64,000 nt of DNA, from NCBI GenBank assembly GCA_002395065.1, contig DGVS01000007.1, positions 77,466 to 141,465 on the forward strand, written 5' to 3'. A program made the position numbers and the translations under genes. The notes below the pieces were generated by a model, which was not told the origin of the DNA, did not search any database, and was given only the letters and a program-made list of their open reading frames with translations. Positions 24,578 to 34,100 of the stretch are shown here, one piece after another. Source of the stretch: Caryophanales bacterium UBA4278. GTDB taxonomy: Bacteria > Bacillota_I > Bacilli_A > RFN20 > CAG-826. Within the stretch, counting starts at the first letter, position 1, and the number at the start of each line of letters is the position of its first letter.

Positions 24578-26380
24578 ATGAAAAAGCATTTCTCTACTAT
24601 TTTATCTCTTATATTTGTATCTCTTCTTTTAGCCTCTTGTGGAACAACCAAACGTCGTGTTAAAAGAAATTCTAGTGCTGAACACGATTCTGATCCAATC
24701 ACAAACATCACTAGTGACGAAACAAGTCAAACAGCAGAAGATCAAGAGCATCAACAAACAATTGATGATGAACAAAGTCATGATGTTCCTACTGAGGATG
24801 AACGTGAAACGGTGGAAGGAACAGTAATATCAACTGCTGGAAACTATACTTTGAAAGGTAATTATGATCATGTCGAGATTACTGCTCCAAGTGGTTCAGA
24901 AGTTTATATCTATCTTGATGGAGTAACAATCAATAGCTCAGCAGGTATTGCTTTATCAAACGGAAATAAGGGTATTGTTCATTTAGTTATTATTAATGGA
25001 ACTACCAATTCAATTATTAATGATGTTGCTAATACAAATGCCCTTCATATCAAAGGTAATTTGTTTATTTCAGGCAATGGAACATTAAATGTTGAGTCAA
25101 AACAAAAGAGCGCAATTAAAGTCAGTGAAACCCTAACAATTAGTGGAGTCACAATTAATGCCACCTCTTCTAAACACGCAATTACTGCTGAAACACTTGT
25201 TGCTAGCGGCTGTACTCTAAACTGTTCAGCTACAGACGGAGATGGTATTCAAACTGAATACGAAGCAGATACATATTCTTCCGCTAAAGGTTATGTTTAT
25301 CTTAAGGATGTCAACCTAACGATCAATGGTAAAGGAGATGGAATTCAAGCCAGCACTTACATTGATATTTATGGCGGAACTATCAATGTTTCTTTAACAG
25401 GAACATTTGTTCCTTATTCCCAAAAAGATACATATGAATTAACAGATGATGACTATAAGTGGAACTCTCAATATAAACGAATCGCTAGTGATAACCACAC
25501 ATTTTATAGTTCTCGTTATGCTTTAACTTCCTCGGTTAAGGCTCTGAAAGCTGGTCCTATTGAAAATAGTGCTGGCGAAGATGTTACCTCTGGTGATTAC
25601 GCTATTACATTAAGAGGTTTATCAACAATAACACTTAATTCAACAGACGATGCGGTTCACACAAATTATGGAAAAGTTTCTATAGAAAGTGTGAACTTAA
25701 CAATCACTACAAGCGATGATGCAATTCATGCTGATTACAATACAATAATTAACAATGCCTCAATCGTTGTTAATGACTCTTATGAAGGAATTGAAGGGCA
25801 AAACGTGACGATTGATGGAGAAAATACAAACATCGTTGTGAATAGCCAAGATGATGGTATTAATGCTGCATCAGATTACGGAACTTCATATGTTTGCACA
25901 ATTAATAATGGCTATGTCCGCTGCAAAGCAGGCGGAGATGGCTTGGATGCTAATACAACTTTAAATATCAACGGTGGAACAGTCATTGTTGAAGGACCAG
26001 GAAGTGGAAACGGATCTTTAGATGCAGATAGAATAAACATCAATGGTGGTATTGTTTTTGCTTGTTCAAATAACGGAATGTTAGAAAACATGACCGCTAC
26101 GCAACCAACATTTATTTATTCAGGATCATCACAAGCGGCTAATTCTTTAATCAGTGTGGCTGATGCAGCCAATGATGATAACGCCTTATTTACATACACT
26201 CTTAAATTATCTTGCACGCAAATTATTTTCTCTTCCCCAGGAATGAGCGTCGGTAAAACCTATACTATCTTTAACGGAGAAACTGAAGTCGTTGATATTA
26301 ATATGACTTCCTCCTTAACGAAAGTTGGTTCATCTGGTGGTGGGCAAGGTGGCGGCCCTGGAGGCGGTGGCTGGCATTAA
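24578..26380 (+). CDS. Cthe_2159-like beta-helix carbohydrate-binding lipoprotein
   Basis: 600 residues. Lipobox LLASC (Cys21), acidic Ser/Thr/Asp linker (25-80), then a long right-handed beta-helix with recurrent ITI.G.....GI.......TI.GG..N..... rungs. DGDGIQTE, GKGDGIQAS, TSDDAIHADY and SQDDGINAA lie in the Asp-rich calcium-type turns. This matches the Cthe_2159 carbohydrate-binding family, which binds acidic polysaccharides and cellulose. The C terminus is Gly-rich (SSGGGQGGGPGGGGWH). The start is preceded by GAGGAG. It is probably used to hold plant or mucus polysaccharide at the cell surface. Confidence 0.8.
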   Translation: MKKHFSTILSLIFVSLLLASCGTTKRRVKRNSSAEHDSDPITNITSDETSQTAEDQEHQQTIDDEQSHDVPTEDERETVEGTVISTAGNYTLKGNYDHVEITAPSGSEVYIYLDGVTINSSAGIALSNGNKGIVHLVIINGTTNSIINDVANTNALHIKGNLFISGNGTLNVESKQKSAIKVSETLTISGVTINATSSKHAITAETLVASGCTLNCSATDGDGIQTEYEADTYSSAKGYVYLKDVNLTINGKGDGIQASTYIDIYGGTINVSLTGTFVPYSQKDTYELTDDDYKWNSQYKRIASDNHTFYSSRYALTSSVKALKAGPIENSAGEDVTSGDYAITLRGLSTITLNSTDDAVHTNYGKVSIESVNLTITTSDDAIHADYNTIINNASIVVNDSYEGIEGQNVTIDGENTNIVVNSQDDGINAASDYGTSYVCTINNGYVRCKAGGDGLDANTTLNINGGTVIVEGPGSGNGSLDADRININGGIVFACSNNGMLENMTATQPTFIYSGSSQAANSLISVADAANDDNALFTYTLKLSCTQIIFSSPGMSVGKTYTIFNGETEVVDINMTSSLTKVGSSGGGQGGGPGGGGWH

Positions 26381-26387
26381 AAAATAA

Positions 26388-26420
26388 TAGAAAGCGAGCA
26401 TTGCTCGTTTTCTTTTTAAA
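26388..26420 (+). terminator. Terminator after beta-helix lipoprotein
   Basis: Stem AAAGCGAGC-ATT-GCTCGTTTT followed by a T-rich run. Confidence 0.75.
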
Positions 26421-26444
26421 AAGTATCGGTATAATATTTACGAA

Positions 26445-27245
26445 ATGAAAAAGAATTCTGAGATAAAAATTATCTTCACGGACGTTGACTGGACAATTCT
26501 TAATCATGGACATGGAAAACACGTCTATGATAAGAAGAGTTTAAAAGCTCTTAAAAAAGCCCAGAGAAACGGTGTGAAAGTTTTTATTGCTACCGCTCGT
26601 CCTTACGAATCTCTTCAGTTAACCGGATTCTTTGAAGAATTTAAGCCTGATGGAATGATTTTAGCCAATGGAGCACTTATTTTTATTGGCGATAAAATCA
26701 TCCATCACGATTACATGAAACCTGAATTAGTACGCAAGATTTGTGATATCGCCAAGAAAAAAGATATCGTTATTCAATTCGTCTCGGAATATGAACGATG
26801 GATCTCTGAGCCAATCAATGAAGTCGCCCAACATTATTTCGATTTCTATTTTGAAAAAATACCAGCAATTCGCGGTTATAATGGTGAAAATATCTCAGGA
26901 TTGCTGTTATTTTGCACAGAAGATAAAGATCCAGAAATTGTTGGTGAAATCGCTCATCCAGGGCTTGATGCTTTCCGTTTATTTCCATACGCTTTGGATA
27001 TTCGTGACCACGTTATTCAAAAGAGCGACGGTATTCAAAAGGTACTCGACTATTACGGATTAAAGAAAGAGAACGCACTTGCTCTGGGAGATGATGTTCA
27101 AGATGTGTCAATGTTTAAACTTTGCAAGTATAGTGCCGCAATGGAAAACGGTGTTGAAAAAGCTAAGTCATATGCCTCATATGTCACCACACATATTGAT
27201 TGCCATGGCGTAAAGAAAGCTCTAAAGTATTTCAAGGTTATTTAA
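26445..27245 (+). CDS. Cof-type HAD hydrolase
   Basis: 266 residues. HAD motif I FTDVDWT (Asp11 and Asp13), motif II IATARP near residue 49, a Cof-type cap domain (about 85-190), and motif IV LGDDVQDVSM near residue 219. Such enzymes dephosphorylate sugar phosphates or flavin precursors. The malQ start codon follows its TAA with no gap, so a role in alpha-glucan or sugar-phosphate metabolism is likely. No ribosome binding site is seen; TATAAT lies 9 bp before the ATG, which suggests a leaderless transcript. The dispersed motif lies in its coding sequence (26862-26870). Confidence 0.82.
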   Translation: MKKNSEIKIIFTDVDWTILNHGHGKHVYDKKSLKALKKAQRNGVKVFIATARPYESLQLTGFFEEFKPDGMILANGALIFIGDKIIHHDYMKPELVRKICDIAKKKDIVIQFVSEYERWISEPINEVAQHYFDFYFEKIPAIRGYNGENISGLLLFCTEDKDPEIVGEIAHPGLDAFRLFPYALDIRDHVIQKSDGIQKVLDYYGLKKENALALGDDVQDVSMFKLCKYSAAMENGVEKAKSYASYVTTHIDCHGVKKALKYFKVI

Positions 27246-28640
27246 ATGTCTAAGTACGGAGTTTTATTAGCTATCTCATCATTACCTGGTTCTCATGGAA
27301 TCGGTGATTTTGGTAACCAAGCATATCGATTTATAAATTGGTTAAAGAAGAACGACTATTCCTACTGGCAGATTCTTCCTCTTAATCCAATTGGTCCCGG
27401 ACATTCTCCATACATGTCAACATGCAGTGAAGCAATTGAACCAAGATACATTTCACTCGATAAATTAACTGAAATTGGTCTTCTTCCAAAGGTGAAGAAA
27501 TATCACTCAACTTCTGGAAGAGTCAATTATGAGAAAGTTTGGCCATTTAAAGAAAAGTATCTAAAGATAGCGTTCAATAACGATGAGCAAAAGATCCACT
27601 TTGTTAAAGAATTTGAATCATCCCATCCGTGGGTTAAAGCATTTGCCGTTTTTTCATGTTTAAAAAAGAAATATAACAACACTTCTTGGAATACATGGAG
27701 TGAGGAAGACAAACATTTTGATTTTTCAAAAGATATTCCAGATGATGAATGCCTATTTATTGAATGGTGTCAAGCTGTTGCCTATAAGCAATGGGAGAAT
27801 GTTTTATCTTACGCTCGTCAAAACGAGATCAAGATTATTGCCGATTGTCCATTTTATGTTGGTTTAGAAAGTGTTGATTGCTGGGCTCACAAAGATGAGT
27901 TTATCCTTGATGAAAATTATCATCCAACTTTAGTTAGCGGTTGTCCACCAGATGCTTTCAGTGATGATGGACAGCTTTGGGGAACACCAATTTATAACTT
28001 CGAAAAGATGAGAGAAAATGGTTATTCCTTCCTCATTAATCGCTTAGCAAATCTATGTAAAACTTGTGATATTCTTCGACTCGATCACTTCCGAGCTTTT
28101 GATACGTATTGTGTTATTCCTGCTGAAGATGAAAATGCTCGTCGAGGTGAATGGAGAGAAGGACCAAGATACGACTTTTTTGACAAATTATACCAGCAAT
28201 TTCCGGATATTTCGTTAATTGCAGAAGATTTAGGTGATATTTTCCAAAGTGTTCACGATCTAAGAAATCACTACAATTTGCCTGGCATGTATGTCACCGA
28301 ATTTATGATTTTTGATGAGAATTTAAAGAGCAATGAAAACCAAATTGTTTATCCAGGCACTCATGACAATAACACCATTAAAGGTTGGTTAAAATCACTG
28401 AGCGATGAACAAAGACAATTTTTAAAAAACAAATTCAAATGTCCATCATTGTCGGATGGATTTAAACATTATGTATGGAACCAACCATCAAAAATGACAA
28501 TCTTCCTAATGCAAGATCTTCTCTCACTTAGTGGGAAAGCTCGTATGAACTTCCCAGGTACAATTGGTTCACCAAACTGGGAATGGAAATTAAGAAGTAT
28601 GTCCCAACTTTGTTGGCCATCATATCGAAGAGTAAAATAG
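27246..28640 (+). CDS. malQ: 4-alpha-glucanotransferase (GH77, amylomaltase)
   Basis: 464 residues, at the short end for the family. N-terminal VLLAISSLPGSHGIGDFG is characteristic. Catalytic residues: Asp280 in LRLDHFRAFD, Glu327 in IAEDLGD and Asp374 in PGTHDNNT. It transfers maltooligosaccharide units between glucans in the cytoplasm, releasing glucose. It is directly coupled to the HAD gene upstream, and glgB follows, so the cluster handles glycogen or starch-derived dextrins. The stop lies in a terminator hairpin. The dispersed motif occurs in its coding region (28193-28201). Confidence 0.93.
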   Translation: MSKYGVLLAISSLPGSHGIGDFGNQAYRFINWLKKNDYSYWQILPLNPIGPGHSPYMSTCSEAIEPRYISLDKLTEIGLLPKVKKYHSTSGRVNYEKVWPFKEKYLKIAFNNDEQKIHFVKEFESSHPWVKAFAVFSCLKKKYNNTSWNTWSEEDKHFDFSKDIPDDECLFIEWCQAVAYKQWENVLSYARQNEIKIIADCPFYVGLESVDCWAHKDEFILDENYHPTLVSGCPPDAFSDDGQLWGTPIYNFEKMRENGYSFLINRLANLCKTCDILRLDHFRAFDTYCVIPAEDENARRGEWREGPRYDFFDKLYQQFPDISLIAEDLGDIFQSVHDLRNHYNLPGMYVTEFMIFDENLKSNENQIVYPGTHDNNTIKGWLKSLSDEQRQFLKNKFKCPSLSDGFKHYVWNQPSKMTIFLMQDLLSLSGKARMNFPGTIGSPNWEWKLRSMSQLCWPSYRRVK

Positions 28641-28663
28641 TGGAGTGAAACCGCTATTTTTCT
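28633..28663 (+). terminator. Terminator overlapping malQ stop
   Basis: Stem AAAATAG(T)GG...CC(G)CTATTTT followed by a T-rich run. It separates malQ from glgB. Confidence 0.65.
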
Positions 28664-28755
28664 TTATCGCGCAGTTATGTGTGGTATGATTTTAATGATG
28701 TTAGAGCCTAAATTAATTTAGTGAAAGCATCACAAGGAGATACAAAAAGAAACTT

Positions 28756-30648
28756 ATGGCATTTGGAATTCTATACGATTTCTTAATGGGACAAACAATC
28801 GAGGCCCACAACTACTTTGGGGCTCATTTTGTCGATGGTGGTGTGGTTTTCCGTTTATATGCTCCTTGTGCCAATGATGTCTCGGTTATCGGTGAATGGA
28901 ATAACTGGGACGTTGGCGCAAACAAAATGAGCCGTGTTGATGATAGTGGAGTTTGGGAAGTTTTCGTTCCAAATCTAAGTAACTATCAAAGATATAAATT
29001 TCATTTTATGAATGCTCAAGGTCGATATGTTGATAAGATTGATCCATACGCATTCTATAGCGAACTTCGTCCAGGAACATGTTCTCGCCTTTTTGATATT
29101 CGCAATTTTGCTTGGCATGATGATGAATGGATGAAAAAGAGAACAAGAAACTTTGATTCCCCAATGTCCATCTATGAAATGCATCTTGGTTCTTGGATTG
29201 ATCAACCATTTGATGGACATATTCATTCCTACGAAGAAATTGCTGATCGATTAATTCCTTACCTTAAAGGTATGGGTTATACACACGTTGAAATGATGCC
29301 TCTAGTTCAACATCCATTTGATGGTTCCTGGGGTTATCAAGGAACAGGATTCTTCTCCGTTGATTCTCGATACGGAAATCCATTCCAGCTCATGTCTTTG
29401 GTAGACCGACTTCATCAAGCTGGAATCGGATGTATCATTGATTTTGCTCCAGTCCACTTTGCTAAAGACAAATGGGCTTTATGTAGATATGATGGTTCAT
29501 ATTTGTATGAATATTCTAATAAATACCGTGTTTCTCCATGGGGAAGTTATCAATTTGATTTAGGTAAAGACCCGGTCCGTAGCTTTTTGATGAGCGCGAT
29601 GAACTACTTTGTTGATTACTACCATTTTGATGGAGTTCGCGTTGATGCTGTTGCGAACATTGTTTATTACAATGGAGATTCATCAATCGGCACTAATGAG
29701 GGAGCAGTAGAGTTTATCAAACGACTTAATGCGAAGATGCATATTGCTCATAATTCAGTGATGATGATTGCTGAGGACTCCACAGCCTATAGCGGAACAA
29801 CTCGACCAACTGAATACGGTGGGCTTGGTTTTGACTACAAATGGGACCTTGGATGGATGAATGATACTTTAAAGTATTATTCCAAAGATCCAGTTTATAA
29901 AAAGTACGAACATAATAAGCTCACATTCTCGATGGCTTATTTCTACAGCGATAACTTTATGCTTCCTCTTTCTCATGACGAAGTTGTCCATGGAAAGGGA
30001 ACTATTATTAATAAGATGTGGGGTGATTATCACGAGAAATTCGCTTTGATCAGAAACCTCTATACATACCAATTTGGTCACCCTGGAAAGAAACTCAATT
30101 TTATGGGTAACGAGTTTGCAACATTTGATGAATGGAACGAAGCCCGTGGCCTTGCTTGGGGCGTGAAACAGTTCCCAATGCATAACGCTGTAACAAAATT
30201 AGTTCATGATTTAAATTTCCTTTACCAAAAGGAAAAAGCAATGTATTTTGAAGAGCATAATCCGGTCCATTTTAGATGGCTGATGGTCGACAATGCTGAT
30301 CAAAGTGTTTTCGCTTTTGAAAGATGTGTTGATAATGACGTTCTTGTTTTTGTCTATAACATGACTCCTAACTTCTATGAAAACTATACGATTCCAATGC
30401 TCCATGAAGGAACATTTGAGGAAATCTTTAACTCCGATAAAAAAGAATATGGTGGAGATGACCAATATAACGGACTACCTCTTCAAACAGGACCAGGAAG
30501 TTTTGAAGGACTTCCACATCATTTAACATTCAAACTTGGTTCATTTACAGCAGCAATTTTTAAGCGTATTGATCCAAATAAAAAAGTCCTGCAAAAATCC
30601 GCTATTTCTAAAAAATCGCCTGCAAAAACCGAAGGAAAATCAAAATGA
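28756..30648 (+). CDS. glgB: 1,4-alpha-glucan branching enzyme (GH13, CBM48)
   Basis: 630 residues. CBM48-type N-terminal domain (about 20-105, with RLYAPCANDVSVIGEWNNW), then the GH13 barrel. Catalytic Asp297 in DGVRVDAV, Glu340 in IAEDST and the transition-state Asp408 in SHDEVVHG. The C-terminal beta domain is followed by a Lys/Ser-rich tail (about 610-630). It forms alpha-1,6 branches in glycogen. No glgA or glgC is visible here. AAGGAG is 16 bp from the ATG, an unusually long spacing. The stop overlaps the next start as ATGA. Confidence 0.93.
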   Translation: MAFGILYDFLMGQTIEAHNYFGAHFVDGGVVFRLYAPCANDVSVIGEWNNWDVGANKMSRVDDSGVWEVFVPNLSNYQRYKFHFMNAQGRYVDKIDPYAFYSELRPGTCSRLFDIRNFAWHDDEWMKKRTRNFDSPMSIYEMHLGSWIDQPFDGHIHSYEEIADRLIPYLKGMGYTHVEMMPLVQHPFDGSWGYQGTGFFSVDSRYGNPFQLMSLVDRLHQAGIGCIIDFAPVHFAKDKWALCRYDGSYLYEYSNKYRVSPWGSYQFDLGKDPVRSFLMSAMNYFVDYYHFDGVRVDAVANIVYYNGDSSIGTNEGAVEFIKRLNAKMHIAHNSVMMIAEDSTAYSGTTRPTEYGGLGFDYKWDLGWMNDTLKYYSKDPVYKKYEHNKLTFSMAYFYSDNFMLPLSHDEVVHGKGTIINKMWGDYHEKFALIRNLYTYQFGHPGKKLNFMGNEFATFDEWNEARGLAWGVKQFPMHNAVTKLVHDLNFLYQKEKAMYFEEHNPVHFRWLMVDNADQSVFAFERCVDNDVLVFVYNMTPNFYENYTIPMLHEGTFEEIFNSDKKEYGGDDQYNGLPLQTGPGSFEGLPHHLTFKLGSFTAAIFKRIDPNKKVLQKSAISKKSPAKTEGKSK

Positions 30649-31052
30649 GAACATTCTGGTATAAGTATAAATCACACATTATTACATTCCTAGTTAGCCT
30701 TGTTTTTGGTGCCGGAATTTTCTGCCTTTATTTCTTCTTAAAAGATCAAAGTTTAAGAGCAGCAGTCGATGCTTGTTCAATCGCTGGAGTGGCCTTGATT
30801 GGCGCTGGATTAATAGTGATTATTACCCGTCTTGGAGCCTTTGATACGTTTGCTTTTGGTTTCAAACAATTGTTCACATCGATGTTTAATCGTGATCCGA
30901 ATGCATATAACTCTATGGCGGATTATAAACTGCAAAAATATGACGAACGACAAAAGAAGAAAAAGACCTATTTAATGCTCTTTTTATCTGGTCTTCTTTA
31001 CCTTCTCGCAGTCGTTGTTTTAGAGATCATTTTAGGTCTAAATATTAAATAA
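30645..31052 (+). CDS. DUF3899-like small membrane protein
   Basis: 135 residues. Three membrane helices (about 10-32, 40-62 and 108-132) separated by a cytoplasmic loop with the motif GAFDTFAFGFKQLF and a Lys/Arg/Gln-rich stretch. The pattern resembles DUF3899, which has no known function. It is translationally coupled to glgB through an ATGA overlap. Confident as a gene, less so for the family. Confidence 0.65.
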   Translation: MRTFWYKYKSHIITFLVSLVFGAGIFCLYFFLKDQSLRAAVDACSIAGVALIGAGLIVIITRLGAFDTFAFGFKQLFTSMFNRDPNAYNSMADYKLQKYDERQKKKKTYLMLFLSGLLYLLAVVVLEIILGLNIK

Positions 31053-31103
31053 GTTTTCACACAAATATGTGCTCACAAATGTGCCTATGCACAATTTTTA
31101 TTA

Positions 31104-31163
31104 TTGCATACTCGCACAGTGGTATATATAATATACGCAATTACTATTATCGTGTACTCGCAC
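31104..31163 (+). promoter_or_regulatory. Promoter of the protease-opp operon
   Basis: TTGCAT (31104-31109), 17 bp, TATAAT (31127-31132). The octamer ACTCGCAC occurs in the spacer (31110-31117) and again in the leader (31156-31163), just before the AAGGAGGT ribosome binding site. Paired copies around the start site suggest a repressor target. Confidence 0.6.
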
Positions 31164-31178
31164 GAAGGAGGTAATGTT

Positions 31179-34100
31179 ATGAAGAAAAGTCGATTACTCT
31201 GCGGCGTAATTGCAACTATGTCTTTAGGAACAATCGGTGTCTCAACTGGTGCAATCAAGTCTGTTGAAGCATTAGAGCCTGATACTCGGGTGATTGTTAA
31301 ACTCAACAAAGACATTGAGGATATTTCTTCTGAGGAAGCTATATCCCAACAAGAAAAACTCTTTTCTCGTATTCGTTATGCCGTTAATCCAAATGTTGAA
31401 TTGATTAACCATTTTAATGTTCTCAATAACGCGATGACCATTAAGGTTAACAAGGAAGATATTAAGAAAATCGAAGAACTTTCTGGTGTTGAAAAGGTCT
31501 ATAAAGATAAATTTCACGTCAAGAAATCTAACACTAAAGGTACTACTTTTAAGGTTAAGAAAGCCGCAACTGACGAAATTGATCAAAATGAAAACGTTTC
31601 CGCTCGAACCATGCGCAAGCCGGGTTATGATGACGGAACAGGTAACATTCTTCCAGGAACCACATATGATGGTGAAGGAACTGTTGTTGCGATTTTGGAC
31701 AATGAATTCTACTTCCAAGGTGAAACAAGCGAATCTGCTGCTTGGCACCACGAAGTCTTTGAACCACTTGATGAAAGCGTCAATGTCCGTTTCAAAAAAG
31801 GCGAATGGAACACAAAGTACAAAACTAAGTTCCAACTATTCTTAAATGCTTATAAGAACAGTGATACTTCTAGTGGTCTTAAGTTAGACCAACCAGGAAA
31901 AGAAGGATCCCTTTACTTTAATAGTAAGGTTCCATTCTATTATGACTATGGTGGTTCATCCGAAACTGGAAATAGTTCTGATGCTATTCCAGATTTTGAT
32001 GTCCATAGTGATCTCGACTACCATGGTAGTCACGTTGCATCAATTACTGCTGCTAACGCTCCTGAATACAAAGGAATCGCTCCAAAAGCCCAATTAGCTT
32101 GTATGAAAGTCTTCACTGAATACAAGGCTGGTGATATTGCTAAAGAATTAGGCTTTGGTGATAGTAATGGAGGTTATGATTCCTGCATTCTTCAAGCTCT
32201 TGAAGACTGCCGTACACTTGGTGTTGATGGAATCAACATGTCCCTTGGTAGTGACTTAAGTGAATTTGACGATGATGATCTCGCGATGGAAACCATTCGA
32301 AAGATGGTTGAGGAAGATAGCATCTTAACATCCATTTCTAATGGTAATGCTGGTAAGGATTCCTATGCCTTCGCTGGTGGATACGCTAACTGGACAAACG
32401 AAATGGTCGAAACCGGTATTCTTGGTAGCTATGCTAACAATCCAGCTTCGATGTCCATTGGTAGTGCTCACCCAGATTATATTTACTATAAGACCGGTAT
32501 TAGATGTGAAGACGCCAATATCGCTTATGATGACCAAATCGTTAATAACGAACGTTATCCAAGTGAATATGATACCGAATTCAAGATGCGTGATCTTGTC
32601 GCAAGTCTTGAAGACAAACTTGAATGGGTTTATGTTCCAGGTTTCGGTACTGTCAACGACTATAACAGTGTCAAAGTTGATGGTAAGATTGCGGTTGTTA
32701 ACCGTGGATCCATCTCCTTTGCTGATAAATATGCTAACGCTGTCAGTAAAGGTGCTAAAGGTCTGTTCATCATTAATAACGACCCAACTGAAACAGACTT
32801 TACATTCCGTTGCTCGTTTGGTGATGACTTCTATCCAACAATGCCTTGTGCTGTTGTCTTGTTTAAAGACAAACCATATTTTGAAACGAAACGTTCAGGT
32901 TCATTTACCTTTATTGAAAAAGAACTTTCTAAAGATAGTGCTGCTCGCACAATGTCATCCTTCTCTAGTGATGGTGCACGTAGTGACCTAGATATTAAGC
33001 CAGAAATTACTGCTCCAGGTGATATTATCCGTGGTGCTGTTCCACCTCAAACTGCTGAAGATAAGGCAGATACTCCTTTAACAACATATGAGTACCTTTC
33101 AGGTACTTCTATGTCCGCACCAAACTATGCTGGTGCTCAATCTGTTGTTCTTTCAAAAGTTAGCGGACCACTCATCCAAGATGGTGAACTTAGTGATGCT
33201 GACTTAAAAGTTATTAAAGAAGAACGCAAAAAAGTGAACATGCGTTTAATGTCCACAGCTAACCCAATGAACGATGCGGAAGCTAATCCTGAAACAGGAA
33301 AAGTTAATTACGCTTCTCCACGTGTGCAAGGTGCTGGTATGGCGGACATTTATGGCGCACTCAACTCTAAAGTCTACCTTGAAGGATTTAAGGTTGTTAA
33401 TGGAGAAGAAGTCGGTTTAGGTAAATCCAAGATCGAGCTCCACAACAATGCTGATATCAACAAAGGTGACGTGAAACTCTCCTTCTACGCTCATAACGAA
33501 GGAACTGAAACTCTTAATTACAAAGTAAAACTGACTGTGATGCGTCCTGCTCAAGCCGAAAACAACAAGATCATTACAGATGATTACAATTACCTCGGAG
33601 AAGTTGATTCTTTTGAAAAACTTCCTGGTATTCAATACTACGATGACTCCTATAAGGAAGTTGTTTACACCCAAGGTACTGCTTCATATAAAGATGTTTA
33701 TAAAGTTACTAAACAGTTGAAGTATTACCGTACCGAAGAGGACTTTAAGGCGGAAACAAATCCGGTCATCATTGAACCAGATACTTACTATGTAAGTAGC
33801 CAAGTTGTTGATGCCAGTGAAGGCGTTGTTTATGAATCACTTCCAACTCACAAATATTTATCCACCAAAGACGTTGTCTTAGATGTCATTGAAGGACAAA
33901 GCGTGAGCATTCAACCAGGCAAATCAAAAATCACGATTAACCCATATTCCTTAAAGGATGAAGATAAACGCGCCATCCTTGAAGCCTACCAATATGGAAC
34001 ATACATTGAAGGCTTTGTTGAACTCATCGCCGATGGCTTCTATGAAGACCTCTCGATGCCATTCCTTGGTTTCTATGGTGGTGGAGACGTCATTGAAGGA

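Noticed and set aside
28640..28756. Riboswitch before glgB
   Set aside because: The gap is only about 115 bp and, apart from the malQ terminator and the ribosome binding site, shows no conserved riboswitch core.
31279..31835. Minus-strand frame of 187 codons over the protease propeptide
   Set aside because: Antisense to a coding region with strong codon bias and no promoter or ribosome binding site.
32341..32991. Open frame of 216 codons on the plus strand inside the S8 protease gene
   Set aside because: It lies in another frame of a gene with complete catalytic motifs and has no initiation site; the codon bias of the host gene explains the lack of stops.
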